Of a stretch of DNA of 64,000 bases, positions 23,608 to 36,079 are shown piece after piece. The notes under the pieces were generated by a model that searched no databases, was not told the origin of the DNA, and saw only the letters and a list, made by a program, of their open reading frames with translations. Location of the stretch: assembly GCA_018340375.1 (NCBI GenBank), contig JAFFJZ010000009.1, positions 11,362,501-11,426,500 on the forward strand. Reading direction: 5' to 3'. The position numbers and the translations under genes are program-made. Each line of letters begins with the position of its first letter. Positions within the stretch are counted from its first letter, which is position 1. The stretch is from Gonatopus flavifemur. Taxonomy: Eukaryota; Arthropoda; Insecta; Hymenoptera; Dryinidae.

Positions 23608-23849
23608 CACTGAGACAAAAAATCCATTGTGCCAAAAAAATATTTCTTTCAATGGTATTTATGAAATATTTCTTTGAACCGATGAAATTTCAATCCGATG
23701 CATGAAATAGTTTTGGACCGCATAGGGTATTTCATTCAATCAAAAACCATTTCATCCACTGGAATCGAATTTCATTGATTCAAAAAAATATTTCATAAAT
23801 ACCATTGAATGAAATATTTCTTTGTCACAATGACTTCTTTCCCTCAGTG
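23608..23849. mobile_element. 242-bp MITE in the hAT spacer
   Basis: CACTGAGACAAAAAATCC at the left end and an inverted CACTGAGGGAAAGAAGTC at the right end enclose long inverted arms with AAATATTTCTTT and TGGTATTTATGAAATATT. TA precedes the left end; the right side reads ATAT. It is absent from both arms and is therefore specific to the spacer. Confidence 0.6.
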
Positions 23850-23892
23850 ATATATCAATACATATTATGCATGTTTATGTAACTTTCCAAAC

Positions 23893-25260
23893 ATAGTTGT
23901 GTCATCATCATCATCAGGAAGTAATCAGTCTTACGACTGGTTTGATGAAACCCTCCACCCCTGTCTATTATCCGCCAAACGTTCAATTTCTACATATCTA
24001 CTACATCCCTTGTCTTGTACGATTTGCTTCATATAACTTGCTCTAGGTCTACCTTTACCAGTTTTACCATTCATTTTCCCTTCCAATATTCTTTTCAATG
24101 AACTCTCATGCCGTGATGTGTGTCCTATAAGATTGCTCCTCCTTTTCACGATGTGTTTCAAAAGATTTCTTTCTTCATTCATCTGCTCGAGTACTTCTTC
24201 ATTTTTGACTTGGTCTATCCATTTTATTCTGAGCATCCTCCTATAACACCACGTTTCAAAAGCTTCAAGTCTTCGTTGATCAGTTTTCCCCATTGTCCAA
24301 GTTTCGCAACCATATAATGCTGTGCTCCAAACGTAACTTTTCAAGAATTTCTTCCTCACTTCCAAGCTTATATTTTTTGAGCATAATAACTGTCTCTTTT
24401 AGTGAAAAGCCTGTTTCCCTTGTGCTATTCTCGCTTTTATATCTCTTTCGCTTTTGCCGTTCTCTGTAATTATGCTTCCTAGATATTTGAATTCTTTCAC
24501 CTGTTCAATTGTCTCGGTATCTATTTTGATTTTCGTTCTCCTAGCTGTTTTCGCTGCTGTACACATCATGAATTTTGTTTTGTCTTTATTTATATTCATA
24601 TAATAGTTTTCCAATGATATTGTTCTCATAGTGTTGAGAATATTTTCTACTACCATTTTCTACTACTATTTAGCACTACTCGTGGCAAGTATAGCTATGT
24701 CATCCGCGAATCTCAACATACTTATATTCTCTCCCTGAATCTGTAATTTCGATTGAATTCCCTCCTCCACTTCGTTCATTGCTTCTTCTATATATAAATT
24801 GAAAATCAGTGGCGATAATGAGCATCCTTGTCTCACCCCTCTTCTCATTTGTGCTTCCCCTCCCTGATCCCCTATGTCTATTATTGCACTTTGATTCTTA
24901 TATAATTCGTATATTATTCTCCTATCTTTATCATTTATTCCCACCTTCTTCAGGATCGCAAACATCTTCTCCCAGTCCACATTATCGTAAGCCTTTTGTA
25001 TATCTACAAAACCTATGTACACAGATTTCTTCAGCGCTATCCTTTTCTCTATCACCGCCCTGAGTGCTAAGATTGCTTCTCGCGTTCCCCTATTTTTTCC
25101 TAAAACCAAACTGATCTTCTGCCAATCTACTCTCTATTTCATTTTCCATCCTCCTGTATATAATTTTGGTTAGTATTTTCGAAGCATGTGAAGTTAAACT
25201 GATCGTTCTGTAGTTCTCGCATTTGTCTGCTTTTGTTTTTTCGGGATAGCGACAATTAGT
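23893..25260 (-). pseudogene. RTE-like LINE reverse transcriptase, 5'-truncated and frameshifted
   Basis: Minus-strand fragments in order: KTKADKCENYRTISL and DQFGFRKK (to about 25090), KAYDNVDWEKMF, GVRQGCSLSPLIFNLYIE and FADDIAILA (25109-24666), then the thumb with EQVKEFKYLGS (24656-24399), and the C-terminal region with TALYGCETWTM and WCYRRMLRIKW (24365-23931). This order and the C-terminal signature match RTE/BovB-type reverse transcriptases. The 3' end carries a short (TGA)n-type tail (CATCATCATCATC at 23892-23904 on the plus strand), as RTE elements often do. The FADD catalytic pair is present, but stops and shifts inactivate it. The endonuclease domain is missing. Confidence 0.85.
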
Positions 25261-25738
25261 TGTGTCACATGGATGAATTGTTCCAATCATATATTGTATT
25301 ATTGAGTACTCATACAAATGATTTACTATAATATCTGTCTCAATTATTGTTCAATTCATTCAAATCATCAATTGCGTCATTTCTTAAATTTTTGTTGATT
25401 TTGTTGACTCATTTCATTATAATGATAACGTAATTGTCTCAAAATTGTGTACATTATGTTCTACTGGAAGATGGATTTCGAATCGCCACGGTTTTGTTGA
25501 AACAAAACACTGCTCGGTATCAGATGTTCATGTTTTATCTCTTTCTCGTTTTTTTCCTCATTGCGCTGAACTGGGATGGTTTGTTTTCAATTGCGTGGTC
25601 ATAAAATCATCTAAAATTAATAAAACTGAGCGTCAAATCATCGTGAGTATTAATTGTATTGGTAAATTCATTCGTACTTGGAATATTTGACTTTTTATGT
25701 TAATTTTTTAATTGTTTGATCACAAATATTCATTCGGA

Positions 25739-28276
25739 ATGGAGGTTACTGAGTGTTCAGAACCTGAAAAGAACAGGAAATCCCGACGTTCCCAGGAAGA
25801 ATGGTTTGTTAAAAACCCTGAATGGAAAACGTGGGTTTGTAAAGTTCTATCTGATGATTCTGTATTTTATTGTGTTATATGTTCAAAGAATTCTAAGTGT
25901 ACTCCTGCGGTTATTCGGAACCATTCCAAAACTAAATCTCATATGCAAAAAAGTAAACTCTCCTTTTACGAACTCGATAATACATGTTTTTCTAGAGATG
26001 ATAGCGGTGTTAATAATGCAAATTCTACAGTAGATATTCCTTTTTCCAAAGACACCCCGTCAGTTTCAAATTCATCCAAAATTTCAAATCAAAACAATAT
26101 AATATTATTAGATGGACCTAGTATTGATTCTGTTCCTTCATGTTCTAATAATAATAATATGATAGTAGACTCACTAAACCAAGATTGCATTGCTCAATCC
26201 AGCACTCCTCACACAGATGATCATTCATATACTTTGAAATTATCAAATCCCATCCCTTCTATTGATGATTCATCAACCTCGAATCCTCATATAAGTATCG
26301 CATCAGATGTTTATTCTTTCATTGAAGAAATTTCAACTCAAAATTCTATCAATCTTCCGCAATCGAATAATGAGTTACCGATGCCTAGATATAGTTTGAA
26401 TCCGTCTCCATGTTTGGATATTCCTTTTTCTTCGAAACCCACGCGATCAGTAAATTTACCAACTCAAGATACAGTAGCGGCAGTAAATCGAAATTCCAAT
26501 AATGATTCTTCTTCAAATTTGAAAAAAATGTTCAAATCGCGGAAATTCGTGTGGCCACATTTTTTGCAGAAAAAAATATCCTCTTTAGCATTGTTCAGGA
26601 TTCATTACTTCCAATGCAAGATATCGGAAAAGATCCTCAGGTTCTCCAAAAAATGAAAATGAGTCGCACAAAGTGCACCAATATTGTTAATAAAGTGTGA
26701 TCGAGAAACTAAAAGATTCACAGAGGTTTTGAGGCATACTAAATTTGCTGTCCACGAAGACGAAACGTCAGATATAACTAACGATAAATGGATGACATTA
26801 ATCGCTCGTTATATCGAACCGAATACGTTGGAAGTCCGAAGTGGTCTACTGCAAATGATCCACCTAGATGCTGCCGATTGTTCGGCCCCAAAATTGTTCG
26901 ATAGTTTCAGAAAAGTTTTTTGGAAGAACCAAATTCCGATGAATAACATCCTTGCATTGGGTTCTGACGATGCATCTGTCATGATAGGCAATAGGGCTTC
27001 TTTCAAAACTGAATTGATGGAAGTAAATCCGAATCTTTTAACATTTCCGTGCGTGTGCCATTCTTCAGCTTTAGCAGCAAGCGCTGCTTGTGCTACAATC
27101 CCTGAAGAATGTGAACGATTAATTTCAAGTTTACCCACTTTCATCAACGGTAGTCCTAAAAGGTCCGCGATATTTAAAGAATTTCAGAATAGCTTCCAGA
27201 AATGTAATTTGAAAAATTTAAAATTTGGTAAAACTCGTTGGTTGACCCGCCATGCGTGTATCGTGAGAATTTTGAACAATTGGGACACTTTGAAGGACTT
27301 TTTACATGAACAAGTCGTATCAGATCGTTGTAAATCTGCAGGAAAATTATTGGATTTATTGACTGAGCCTTGCATGAAGGCATATTTTCTGTTCCCATCG
27401 TATACTTTGGATCAATTCAATAAATTCAATGCGTGTTTTCAAGCAGGAAGAACCATGGTTCATTTGTTACAACCACGTTCTTCTGACTTCTTATTGTTCT
27501 TCTTACAAAAGTTTCTAGAACCAGGTTTATTGCAGCATTTAGATCTGATCGGACAAGTGAATCTGTCTTCATCCAATAATCAATTATCTTTGGAAGATAT
27601 TGATGTGGGCACTGAATGTCAAGAATATCTAGATGAACTCACTGACAGTTCAGTAGATGAAGTGCGCCAAAATTGTTTGAAATTTTATGTTACCGCGGCT
27701 TCAGAAATTTTGAAACGTCTCTCCGTGGTCGATCCCTTTTTGCATTCTCTTCCTATTTTCAAAGCAGACACTGCTTTATTTGATCCGAATCGGCAAGAAA
27801 CATCCAAACATGTGGTGAATGTGTGTCGAAAAATAGGAGGTTTTGATGAAAATTCAATAGAAAAGGAATGGGATTCCTTGTATTCTTCAGATCAGGTGCA
27901 GAGGCATCATTTAGCAGGACTTGGTTTTGATGAAATGTGGATTGAAATGAGTTTCCTCCTTACATCTGGAGGTAATATCGAATTTCCAAATTTGAGATCC
28001 CTTTTGTGTGCTGTTAGGATTCTTCCTCATTCCATGGCCACAGCGGAGAGGGCTTTTTCTGTCATTCCAGACATCGAAACCAAGAAGAGGAATTCGATGG
28101 GTGTCGACACATTGAATTTAATATGTGTTGTTAGAGCTCAATTGAAAAATGCAAACTTGAATGCTCGTACTATGATTGTCGATGAAGAACACTTGGCTTT
28201 AATGGATTCTGAGATTTTGTACGCAGATTCGAATTCTTCAAATAAACCAAGTGGATTTCATTTGTATGCAGGGTAG
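25739..28276 (+). pseudogene. hAT transposase, inactivated by two frameshifts
   Basis: From the ATG at 25739 (MEVTECSEPEKNRKSRRSQE) the protein has an N-terminal zinc finger with CVIC and HSKTKSH spacing (BED-like), then a Ser/Asn-rich linker of about 190 residues. A one-base shift near 26530 moves the reading to AEIRVATFFAEK and TKCTNIVNKV. A second shift near 26690 leads into the long catalytic frame (26684-28276). That frame has DETSDITN (catalytic Asp region), GSDDASVMIG, a CxxH motif in FPCVCHSSALAA, GKTRWLTRHACIVRI, and the C-terminal hAT dimerisation signature ILPHSMATAERAFSV. The order fits hAT transposases. It lies in the spacer of the long-armed hAT, whose 8-bp duplication and CAG termini fit this enzyme class. 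Introns instead of indels at the two joins are not supported by splice signals. Confidence 0.85.
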
Positions 28277-28744
28277 AGCCGTATTTGATTCATTTCCAGT
28301 TCTAAGAAATTTATCTAAGGAACAGAATCACCTGCTTCCATACGATCGATTCGAATCTTTTTCGGCTAGATTAGTGCGATAATTGTTTTCTGTGGGTTAT
28401 ATTTCATATTTCTCAAATATTTTATGCCTTACGTTTTTATATTCGATATATATTTTATTCTAATGTTTTCAATCATATCAGATGGAATTTCGAATTGCTT
28501 TTTCTTAGGTTGTATGTGTTATCACGAATTCACCTTCAATTCGAATGGAAAAATCAGGGTGGAAATTAGCTACGTTGCTAATCCATCAACATTCCTCCCC
28601 CCCCCCCCCCCATCACATCCATTTTTTTCCATCTTACAGCCGGGACTGTATGAATAATTTGAAATGCCATGTGTTCAGTTTCTTGATCACCTCCCTCGCA
28701 CCCTTAATTCTCCTTGCACTCATCCCGAGAGTCGGCGCCATAAG
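28277..28744. other. 3' flank of the hAT transposase
   Basis: No gene. It has AT-rich sequence and a run of C (about 28598-28611). It ends where the right arm begins. Confidence 0.4.
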
Positions 28745-31645
28745 GAACCGTGGAATAGGCCTCTTGGGGGAACCACGAAAAACAAAACGCATCCGCTCGT
28801 ACTTCACCTCCGTGGCGATGTGGAAAGAAGTACGTTTACATGGATTATTAATCATTTATAAGTTTTCTGCAATCTAAGCATAAGATCATTCATGTTGAGC
28901 AGGTGTTTCAATCAGATCAGACGTCGAATATTGTAGATGAAATACCAATTGATTGAACCTGAAATTATATATGAATAAATGATGTTCAGCGGTCATGTTT
29001 CTCGCTTCCTTCCCCAACAAAGAGAGAGAGAGTAGCCGAGTGCCCAATGTATTTTTTTTTTATTTTTTGGAAAGAAAAATGGTGAACAGGTTTTCCCTCC
29101 AACTGATTCAAATTTCGTTCTTATTTCTCAGTGAAGGTTGTACGTGGGGGGGAGGGGAGTGAATTGGAGACGAAGTGGCAAACAATCTGTGCTCGCGATT
29201 TATTCTCCACCAAATTTTGCGAAATATTAGGAAGATTCAGAGAAAATTATAGGGGAAAAATCATTTTCATCACTATATCCAACAAATACGGGAAAAATAA
29301 AAACATGACGTTAAAATTTCTTCAATTTGATTGAAAAATGATGATAGAATCAAAACACTTTCGAAATGGAATTTCATCTTTCACCAGAAGTCCAGCAATA
29401 CCTTCATGAATGTATAATTGGATCCGGTAATGTAAGTATTGATTTTTTTATGTAATGAAAATTGATTTTATGTAATGAATTCATATTGAATTCATTGTCA
29501 GTCGCATAACGGGACGTCTTCGCGTGACTCTTGTAGTATATGGGTCGAAACGAATTGATAATTGGATAATGAAATACTCGACCGCTGCATGCCTAAAATT
29601 TTCCAAGAAATTTTCAAAACAGTCTCTTCCACTGAAAGCAATTGATTCGGAAAGATGAATCCCAGTGAGCATTTTCCCCTCAACATTTCAAACATTCATT
29701 ATGTTCTCCAAATTTTATCAGAAAGTTCTCTGATGCGTCGATTTTGGAAATCTATTAGATGCCTTTCTTATGAGGTCTAGAAGTTGGCAGAAAGTGATCT
29801 AAGTTAACTCCCTGATAACAAAATCCGGAAGGAAACGATAGAAAACGATTGATTTCGCAAAATATTGTATTGTTCTTTATCATGGCTATCGTACTTGATT
29901 TCGGGACCGATACGAATGCTATCGTTTTCAATGCGAATCTATCATACTTGGGTTCAATCGTTAGAAAACGATAGGAAGTTTTTCGTTTCATATCGTATTT
30001 TATGATCATCCCCTTTACTCATATGAAATTAACGACACGAAATTTATAGTAATCTATGTGACATTTGGAAAGGTGTTTTCTATGGCATGTAATGTAAAAC
30101 TTACGATAGACATTCAATCGTTGTCGATCACAAACTTAAGCAATCGTGATGCATGTGGAATGAACGATAGACAGTCTATCGTAGTTGACGTGATATTTGA
30201 CATCCCTTTTCCCTATCACATGGAATTCAGAGAACATGATCAATGTTCGGAATGTAACGATAGGAAGTTTTTCGTTTCATATCGTATTTTATGATCATCC
30301 CCTTTACTTATATGAAATTAACGACACGAAATTCATAGTAATCTATGTGACATTTGAAAAGGTGTTGTCTATGGCATGTAATGTGAAACTTACGATAGAC
30401 ATTCAATCGTTGTCGATCACAACCTGAAGCAATCGTGATGCATGTGGAATGAACGATGAACAGTCTATCGTAGTTGACGTGATATTTGACATCCCTCTTT
30501 CCTATCACATGGAATTTAGAGAACATAATCAATGTGTGAAATTTTGAGGGGAAAATGTTCACTGGGATGGTAGTTATCCATCAAATGTTATAGGTGCAAT
30601 GTACGTTACGTTTGAAAAAACTATTCAAACTTCAAACGCATATGAGCATCGGGAGAAGACTTGAAAATCGAAACTATTTTCAAACGTTTGGTAAAAATAA
30701 AATAGATTCCTCCAATATACGTAATTCAGATGCAATATATCTTTTTTTTCGCAAATTATTTATCTGAATCGATAAAAAAAATGTATGTGGTATCATGGTC
30801 TCGAACTATGAAACTCCGCGGCACGAATCGAGCGCGTTGCCTCGAAGCAACGAAGCGGGATGAATGACGGACCAAATCATAGCTCATATGAATGATTGTC
30901 ATAGGTACATTGGAAACAAATCTATCACAATGAAATATCAATTCAAACCATGGACTTTATATATTCGATTCATTCAAAACAATGAGCATCGCAGTTATTG
31001 GGGATGCATTCTCAGTAATGCAGTTTTCATTTTCATGATGAATATTATTTTGATCAACCCGCTCCAAAAATCATATCGATACATAACAAAATATGAGGTT
31101 CCCAGCATGACATTCATAATTAATTACTGATACTTCATATAAATCCTTGGATACTCAATTATAAATTCTTATTCAATGAAATTTCATACCGATCCATGAT
31201 GGGTCATGAAATGAAAATGTTATCAATTCTCATAGTATACGGTTTCATAAAGATTCATAACTTTGATTTGAAATTGAGTTTTTTCAATTTATAATTTATT
31301 CATCATTATTTGGTTAATAAGAACCAACATTGAATGTTTATTCATTTCCATTTCTCTATTTGATCATCTAGGGAGGAAAAAAAAATGTGCGGGACTTAAT
31401 TTTGTCGACCGCGTGGACTTTAAATTTCGTCCGATTTCAGATTTTAGACGGAGTTGACAAAATTCGTAGAGACAGAGAACGACTGATAGTTATTCTCCCT
31501 CGCTTGTCCGACTTGACCCGACGACGGACGGATGAATCCGAGTCAACTTGCTTGTGTGTGTGCTTGAGGTAGGCATAGAGGGAGTATGCGAAAGAGTCGA
31601 TGGAGAGGGTAAAACGCTGGAGCTCCTTCATTTCTGGCAGCACTG
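28745..31645 (-). repeat. Right arm (long inverted terminal repeat) of the hAT element
   Basis: Reverse-complement copy of 20503-23402, beginning at GAACCGTGG. The same nested MITE is present at 29660-30567. Its presence at the same position in both arms means the MITE inserted before the arms were duplicated or homogenised. Confidence 0.85.
29660..30567. mobile_element. Right-arm copy of the nested MITE
   Basis: Inverted copy of 21590-22487, with the same ends (TCCCAGTGAGC at 29660 and CACTGGGA ending at 30567). Confidence 0.75.
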
Positions 31646-31884
31646 GTCGGAATTCCATTAATTATTGAATTTATCTAAAACAAAGTTCCAAGTTCTTTGA
31701 AGATAAAGTGTATATTTCTCTTTCTGTAATTGAGCAGAAGAGATCTTTAACTCAATTTGAATTTGATTTTATAAATTTATGATAATTAGGATTTCATTTT
31801 TGTAAATTTGTAACTGCAAAAACATCATTTTTCCCAGAATATATTACCTTGCATTACAGTATAAAAATTGATTTTCATATTATT

Positions 31885-32037
31885 TCAAACAATATCCTCT
31901 CCCCAGTCCTCGTCTAGGGTTTAATCCTAGCTAAAGTGGGGTATTAAAGGGAACATTGGACTCGATGATCTTCTTCCTTTAACTATCGAAGGTTACATAA
32001 AGAACAGGAAAGCTCATAGTTTTGACGTAACAAAACG
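31885..32037 (-). repeat. Dispersed ~160-bp repeat, copy 1
   Basis: Reverse complement of 61630-61800. Shared landmarks are TTACGTCAAAACTAT, ATACCCCACTTTAGCTAGGA, CTAGACGAGGACTGGGGAGA and GTTTGAAA. Homology stops at the border of the next element (32038). Its function is unknown. Confidence 0.6.
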
Positions 32038-32212
32038 AACTGTTTTTCAATAAAATATGATTTTCCAATCATGCCAATGATTTCATACAATGTTACCGTA
32101 CCATTATTTCATCAAACTTCATCGATAACAGCTTTTGGAATTTTGAAACCTAATCATGAATAAATACACATAATATATTGAATATGAAATAATTCTGCTC
32201 GAAGCAATATGT

Positions 32213-34625
32213 TTAGCGCAATTTTTTATTCGTATTAATTTCTTCTTGAACTTTCATCTTCGGGAAAACATCTACATTCAATGATGACGGAAATACTCGT
32301 AAATGCGAAGTCATGTTTGAAGTTGGGATGAAACAATGATATTTGAGCGTTCCTGGGATTGTTTTTGCAGTTGCGAAGCGAGTTTTGAGCTTCTCAGCAG
32401 TGATTTCATGATTTGTCTTCGAACTGAAAAAAACAACAGTTTCTGATAGATTTCTCCTCGCCCATTCGTGATGCGCATCAGGATTGAAAATTTGCTGCTT
32501 CGACCTGCCTTGAAGACTCGCTCGAGCTGCTAGTCGTTCCACATTACCACTGATACCGTCACAAGGCCCTTTTTCATGAGCGGTTGCATGGAAATGCCAT
32601 TCAGCTGCTATTCCAAAAGCTTTGTGATGATACAAAAGATTTTTGGAATTATATCTATTCTTAAAGTGCTGAGATGCTCCATCCGTAAAATAGAAAATTT
32701 TTCTTGGTTGAGAATGCTCTTTCAGGTACGCTATTATGTTTTCTTGGAATTGTATCCGCATTCAAATCATCCGATAAAATGGCAATGCTCTGAGGACTGG
32801 GTTCGTTTCCTTGTTTGTAATGAATGACAGTGGTGAAAGTTGTCGTTTGGTCGTTGTTCCAGTGGAACCCCTGTGCAGCATTCTGGACTACAAATGCATG
32901 ATTTCCCGCGGAATCGTATGAAACTAGAAATTCTCCTTCTTGTAAATTATCCTTCAAATTTCTCAGAAAAGATGACTGCTGTTCCGCAACGAATGGATGG
33001 AATTCGAGTTTCGAGAGGCAACGAGAAAGTTCTTCCAAAAAATCTCCTGCATCTGCAACTTCAGTACGCAAAGTGCTACGATCAGTCTGTTGTCAAATTT
33101 GATATTCGAGTTTTTCGATGCAATTGTCTTCAAAAACTGTTTGTGAAAAATTCTGGAAACCCTCTTTGCCAGGACATAATGAACATTCATCGAGATAACA
33201 TCCGGCACATGGATTCTGGCATGAAAACATTTTGAGAGCATCATGATAAGTGGCGATTGGATTATTCGTACCGGATGCTGATTTTCAAATATCTATCGCA
33301 TCAAGCATTAGATTGACATTCTCGTGATGGACCCAAACGCGAACAGTATGCGTTCTACTAGCACTAGCGAGTACGCGATTCCGAGGTCTCAGCTGCGAGA
33401 ATGTAGAGAGACTGACCGGAATAGTAGGACTCTAATCTTTGAAAGCAAAATATAATTCTGAAAGATTGCGCAGAATCAATCTCTGTTGTACGTGCTGTCG
33501 TGATCTGTCTTTTCTTTTAACTGAAACAAAATCTTTCATGCCCGGCATTACACGACTATTTTCGTCATCATTATAGAAGCTTATGATCTTTCTTTCAATT
33601 TCAAAAGCTAAAGCATGGCTCTTTCTCGGAGATGGTGACGTTAAAATACCATTTTCTTTTACCAGTTCGATAGCTTTCCTAGCTTGGCGTTCAGAAGTCT
33701 CAAACTCGTCAGCAAGTCTCTTCCGACCCCAGGAATTTGGCGCAAGCGTGAGGAGTAATCCTCTCTCTGAAGCACTCGAGGAAGTTTTATATTTCTGCCT
33801 GATTTGATCAAGAACCTCCACAGCCGATTCATGTTCCTCAATATTACAATCTCTTAGTTTCTTCTCTGATGGTTGCCCAGACAGCGTTGAATGTCCTGTG
33901 GACGTTTTAGAAACATAACCTCAGTTTTGCGCGCTTCGCCTCCGTGGAGTAGGTTTAAATACGTTCAGAGAACGTTCATTCTTGATGCACCTGAATACAT
34001 TCCCAGTACGTCTTTTTCATCTACTACGGGACGTTCTCGTTACGTCTCCCAAACGTACTTTCATGAAAACTAACCTATACAAACATACGTGTAGTATCGC
34101 AGAACGTCGTTGACATCTTCATTTGTATGCCCCTGGGACGTACATGCGACGTTTTTAGAACGTCCTGGGATTTTATTTGGACGTTTTTTGTGAGAGCAAG
34201 TACGTTTTATGAACGTTCAGAAAACCTCCCGATGCTATCCGGGTGGTAATCATCGTCATTACCATGTTCATCAATACCATCATCATCGTCATCCTGAATT
34301 ATGTAAAACATATCGTGGTGATTAATTGTCATTCACATAAATGTATTGTTTATTTTCATTGATGTACAAATTGTCTTTTTAGCAATTGAAAATATGATAT
34401 CAATACCTTGAGTGAAACATGACCGAACGAATCATCTTGTGCATCAATTGGAGGCTTCTCTCCAGGACAAGCAGCAGCTTCTTTCCTACATAACACACAC
34501 ACTTTTGCATCGGAAAGGATACTGGAAAACTTTTTTTGTAGATTCGGAGAAATAGTTCTGAAATCTCTTGATTTGAATTTGTTTGAGTTGCAGACATTTT
34601 TGAGAATCAAGAAATGTTGTGTCAA
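32213..34625 (-). pseudogene. Unclassified transposase-like protein, copy A, degenerate
   Basis: Pieces on the minus strand in order: an N-terminal module with SRDFRTISPNLQKKF and VCVLCRKEA (34625-34356); a segment with GRKRLADEF and RVMPGMKDFVSVK (33821-33432); HTVRVWVHHENVNLMLDAID (about 33350-33280); a Cys-containing linker (33244-32963); LVSYDSAGNHAFVVQNAAQG (33071-32661); and YFTDGASQHFKNRYN plus AEWHFHATAHEKGPCDGISG (32761-32213). The Asp-containing strands and the WHFHAT...DG motif suggest an RNase H-like catalytic core, which is inference. I cannot name the superfamily. Stops and shifts, and a MITE at 33877-34246, break the gene. It is related to the copies at 44.5-49.3 kb. Confidence 0.6.
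33877..34246. mobile_element. MITE with AACGTT-rich interior, inside transposase copy A
   Basis: CCCAGACAGCGTTGAATG at the left end and an inverted CCCGGATAGCATCGGGAG at the right end form imperfect inverted ends. The interior is made of GAACGTTC, GACGTTTTTAGAACGTC and similar noisy words. It lies between the N-terminal exon and the next exon of the transposase. Confidence 0.55.
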
Positions 34626-34899
34626 TAATGCTGTAACTCATTTATCAATCGAATTGCCTACAAACAAACACAATCAAGCAGTTTGAAACGAAAAAATTGA
34701 TTTTCATCATGAATTGCGAATCATATTTAGGATTGAAACAGTTTTACTTACAATTTAAGATCGTGTCATGCGATGCGATTTTTCGTGTGACATCAAGTTG
34801 TATGAAGTATGCGTATGAACAAGGAAAAACCAATGAACTCGTCGATATGTTTGATATATCGAAGATGTTTACAGAATCTCAATTGTTCATCGAATTGAG

Positions 34900-35034
34900 A
34901 AAAATCGATCACAAATTCAAATGAATAGATTTGAGAACTATTTTTCCGAGTCTATAACGAAGGTTTCCCAACATTCTTCCCGATGCAGAAGTGTGTGGGT
35001 TATGCAGGGGAGAAGCCAGGGTATTTTCTAGAGA
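34900..35034 (+). pseudogene. Inverted fragment of the copy-A first exon
   Basis: Read on the plus strand, this shows DLRTIFPSL and ILPDAEVCGLCRGEA, matching the minus-strand exon (DFRTISPNL, ILSDAKVCVLCRKEA) only about 300 bp away. It runs directly into the right inverted end. A second, internally deleted copy therefore sits head-to-head with the first. Confidence 0.65.
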
Positions 35035-35195
35035 GCGGAATTATTCCATATTCATCATATTATGTATATTGATTCATTATTATGTTCCAGAATTTCAAAA
35101 GTTGTTATTGATGAAGTATGATGATATAATGATACGGTAACATTGTATGAAATCATTGGCATGATTGAAGAATCATATTTCATCGAAAAACAGTT

Positions 35196-35825
35196 AATTC
35201 CACTTGTATTCCGCGTCAACGGTATGACGAACCGTATCAGAACATTCAGTAGCTAATAGGAATATGCGACGCGCGCGCTTCAAACCGCTGCAAATGCCAG
35301 ATAAAATCCTCTTTTCATGATTTCTCCTACACGATTTTGAAGCTGAAGAATCCAGCTCTCAGATGAGCTAACTTGAAAAATCTTCAAAATTGTCAGAATT
35401 GAAAAAAAATGCAAAATAACTTCAAACTCGCCAAATTTGTTGGGAAAAATTTTTTCTCACAAAAACAGATCACGCTATTGTAAAGAAGAAAAGAAAAGCC
35501 ACGAGAAACAATATCGAGAATAATTTTATGAAAAACTGTAATTCAAGAAATTATATCTCAACAAGAGCTGATTGAACGAAATCTGTGAATTTTTGACCAC
35601 TGTAGTTTGATAACCAGAGGTACCAGAGCAAAATCCTTTATAGGATCAAAAGTCACCAACTAGTACTACATTTCAGTGAAATTTCAGAAAGATTGAGGGG
35701 GTGGAAATTTTTGAGCTGGTACGCTTGAGAAATTTCGCCCCTTATGCGATACCTTATATGGTCCCTCGAAGGATCCCTCATATGATCCTTCATAGGTTCT
35801 CCTGTCAAATCAAACCATATCGTAC
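35196..35825 (-). repeat. Dispersed repeat R, right copy (uninterrupted)
   Basis: Reverse complement of 15078-15246 plus 16228-16745. It preserves the pre-insertion sequence (GGTATCGCATAAGGGGCG) at the point where the left copy carries a 981-bp insertion. GGATCC-type words cluster at 35755-35800. Bases 35826-36079 show nothing recognisable. Confidence 0.8.
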
Positions 35826-36079
35826 CAAATGTCCTCGATTCACATGCAATCTTCAACACTGTAACTTTCAACTCATACATCACCAAAAAATCCACAGGGG
35901 TCATATTCGATAGTTTGAAGCCTCCTTTTTCGAATGCGGCTATCAAAATCTGTCTATGATTTGATGGAAAAAAGTTATTTATAGTTTTGTTACAAAAGAG
36001 GCTATTTTTCCATGATTTCTCAATGGAAATTCCATTTTTTGGCAAGGAAAAAGGTACTCCTGACTCCATTTTCCGAGTC

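Larger units (their letters stand above)
20503..31645 (+). mobile_element. Giant hAT transposon, 11.1 kb, with ~2.9-kb inverted terminal repeats
   Basis: The element starts CAGTGCTGCCAGAAATGAAG at 20503 and ends with the exact complement at 31645. CAG...TGCC termini are typical of hAT. A perfect 8-bp duplication, GTCGGAAT, lies at 20495-20502 and 31646-31653. The left arm (20503-23402) is the inverted copy of the right arm (28745-31645) at roughly 95 percent identity by eye. The 5.3-kb spacer encodes a hAT transposase on the plus strand and holds an RTE fragment and a MITE as later insertions. hAT terminal repeats are usually 10-30 bp, so arms of 2.9 kb are exceptional. Confidence 0.88.
32038..35195 (-). 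mobile_element. Unclassified transposon-like element A, 160-bp inverted ends
   Basis: The ends start AACTGTTTTTCRATRAAATATG. The left end (32038-32200) and the right end (35035-35195, inverted) match over about 160 bp with roughly 85 percent identity. Inside are a minus-strand gene of an unclassified transposase-like family and, next to the right end, a plus-strand fragment of a second copy of its first exon. I see no convincing target duplication, and the flanks belong to two other repeats (31885-32037 and R). Confidence 0.65.

Noticed and set aside
25270..25317. RTE reading frame extending to 25317
   Set aside because: Residues before KTKADKCENYRTI do not resemble the family; the homology starts about 25260.
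32038..35195. Polinton/Maverick element
   Set aside because: Inverted ends and an insect context fit, but there is no DNA polymerase B, integrase, ATPase or capsid gene.
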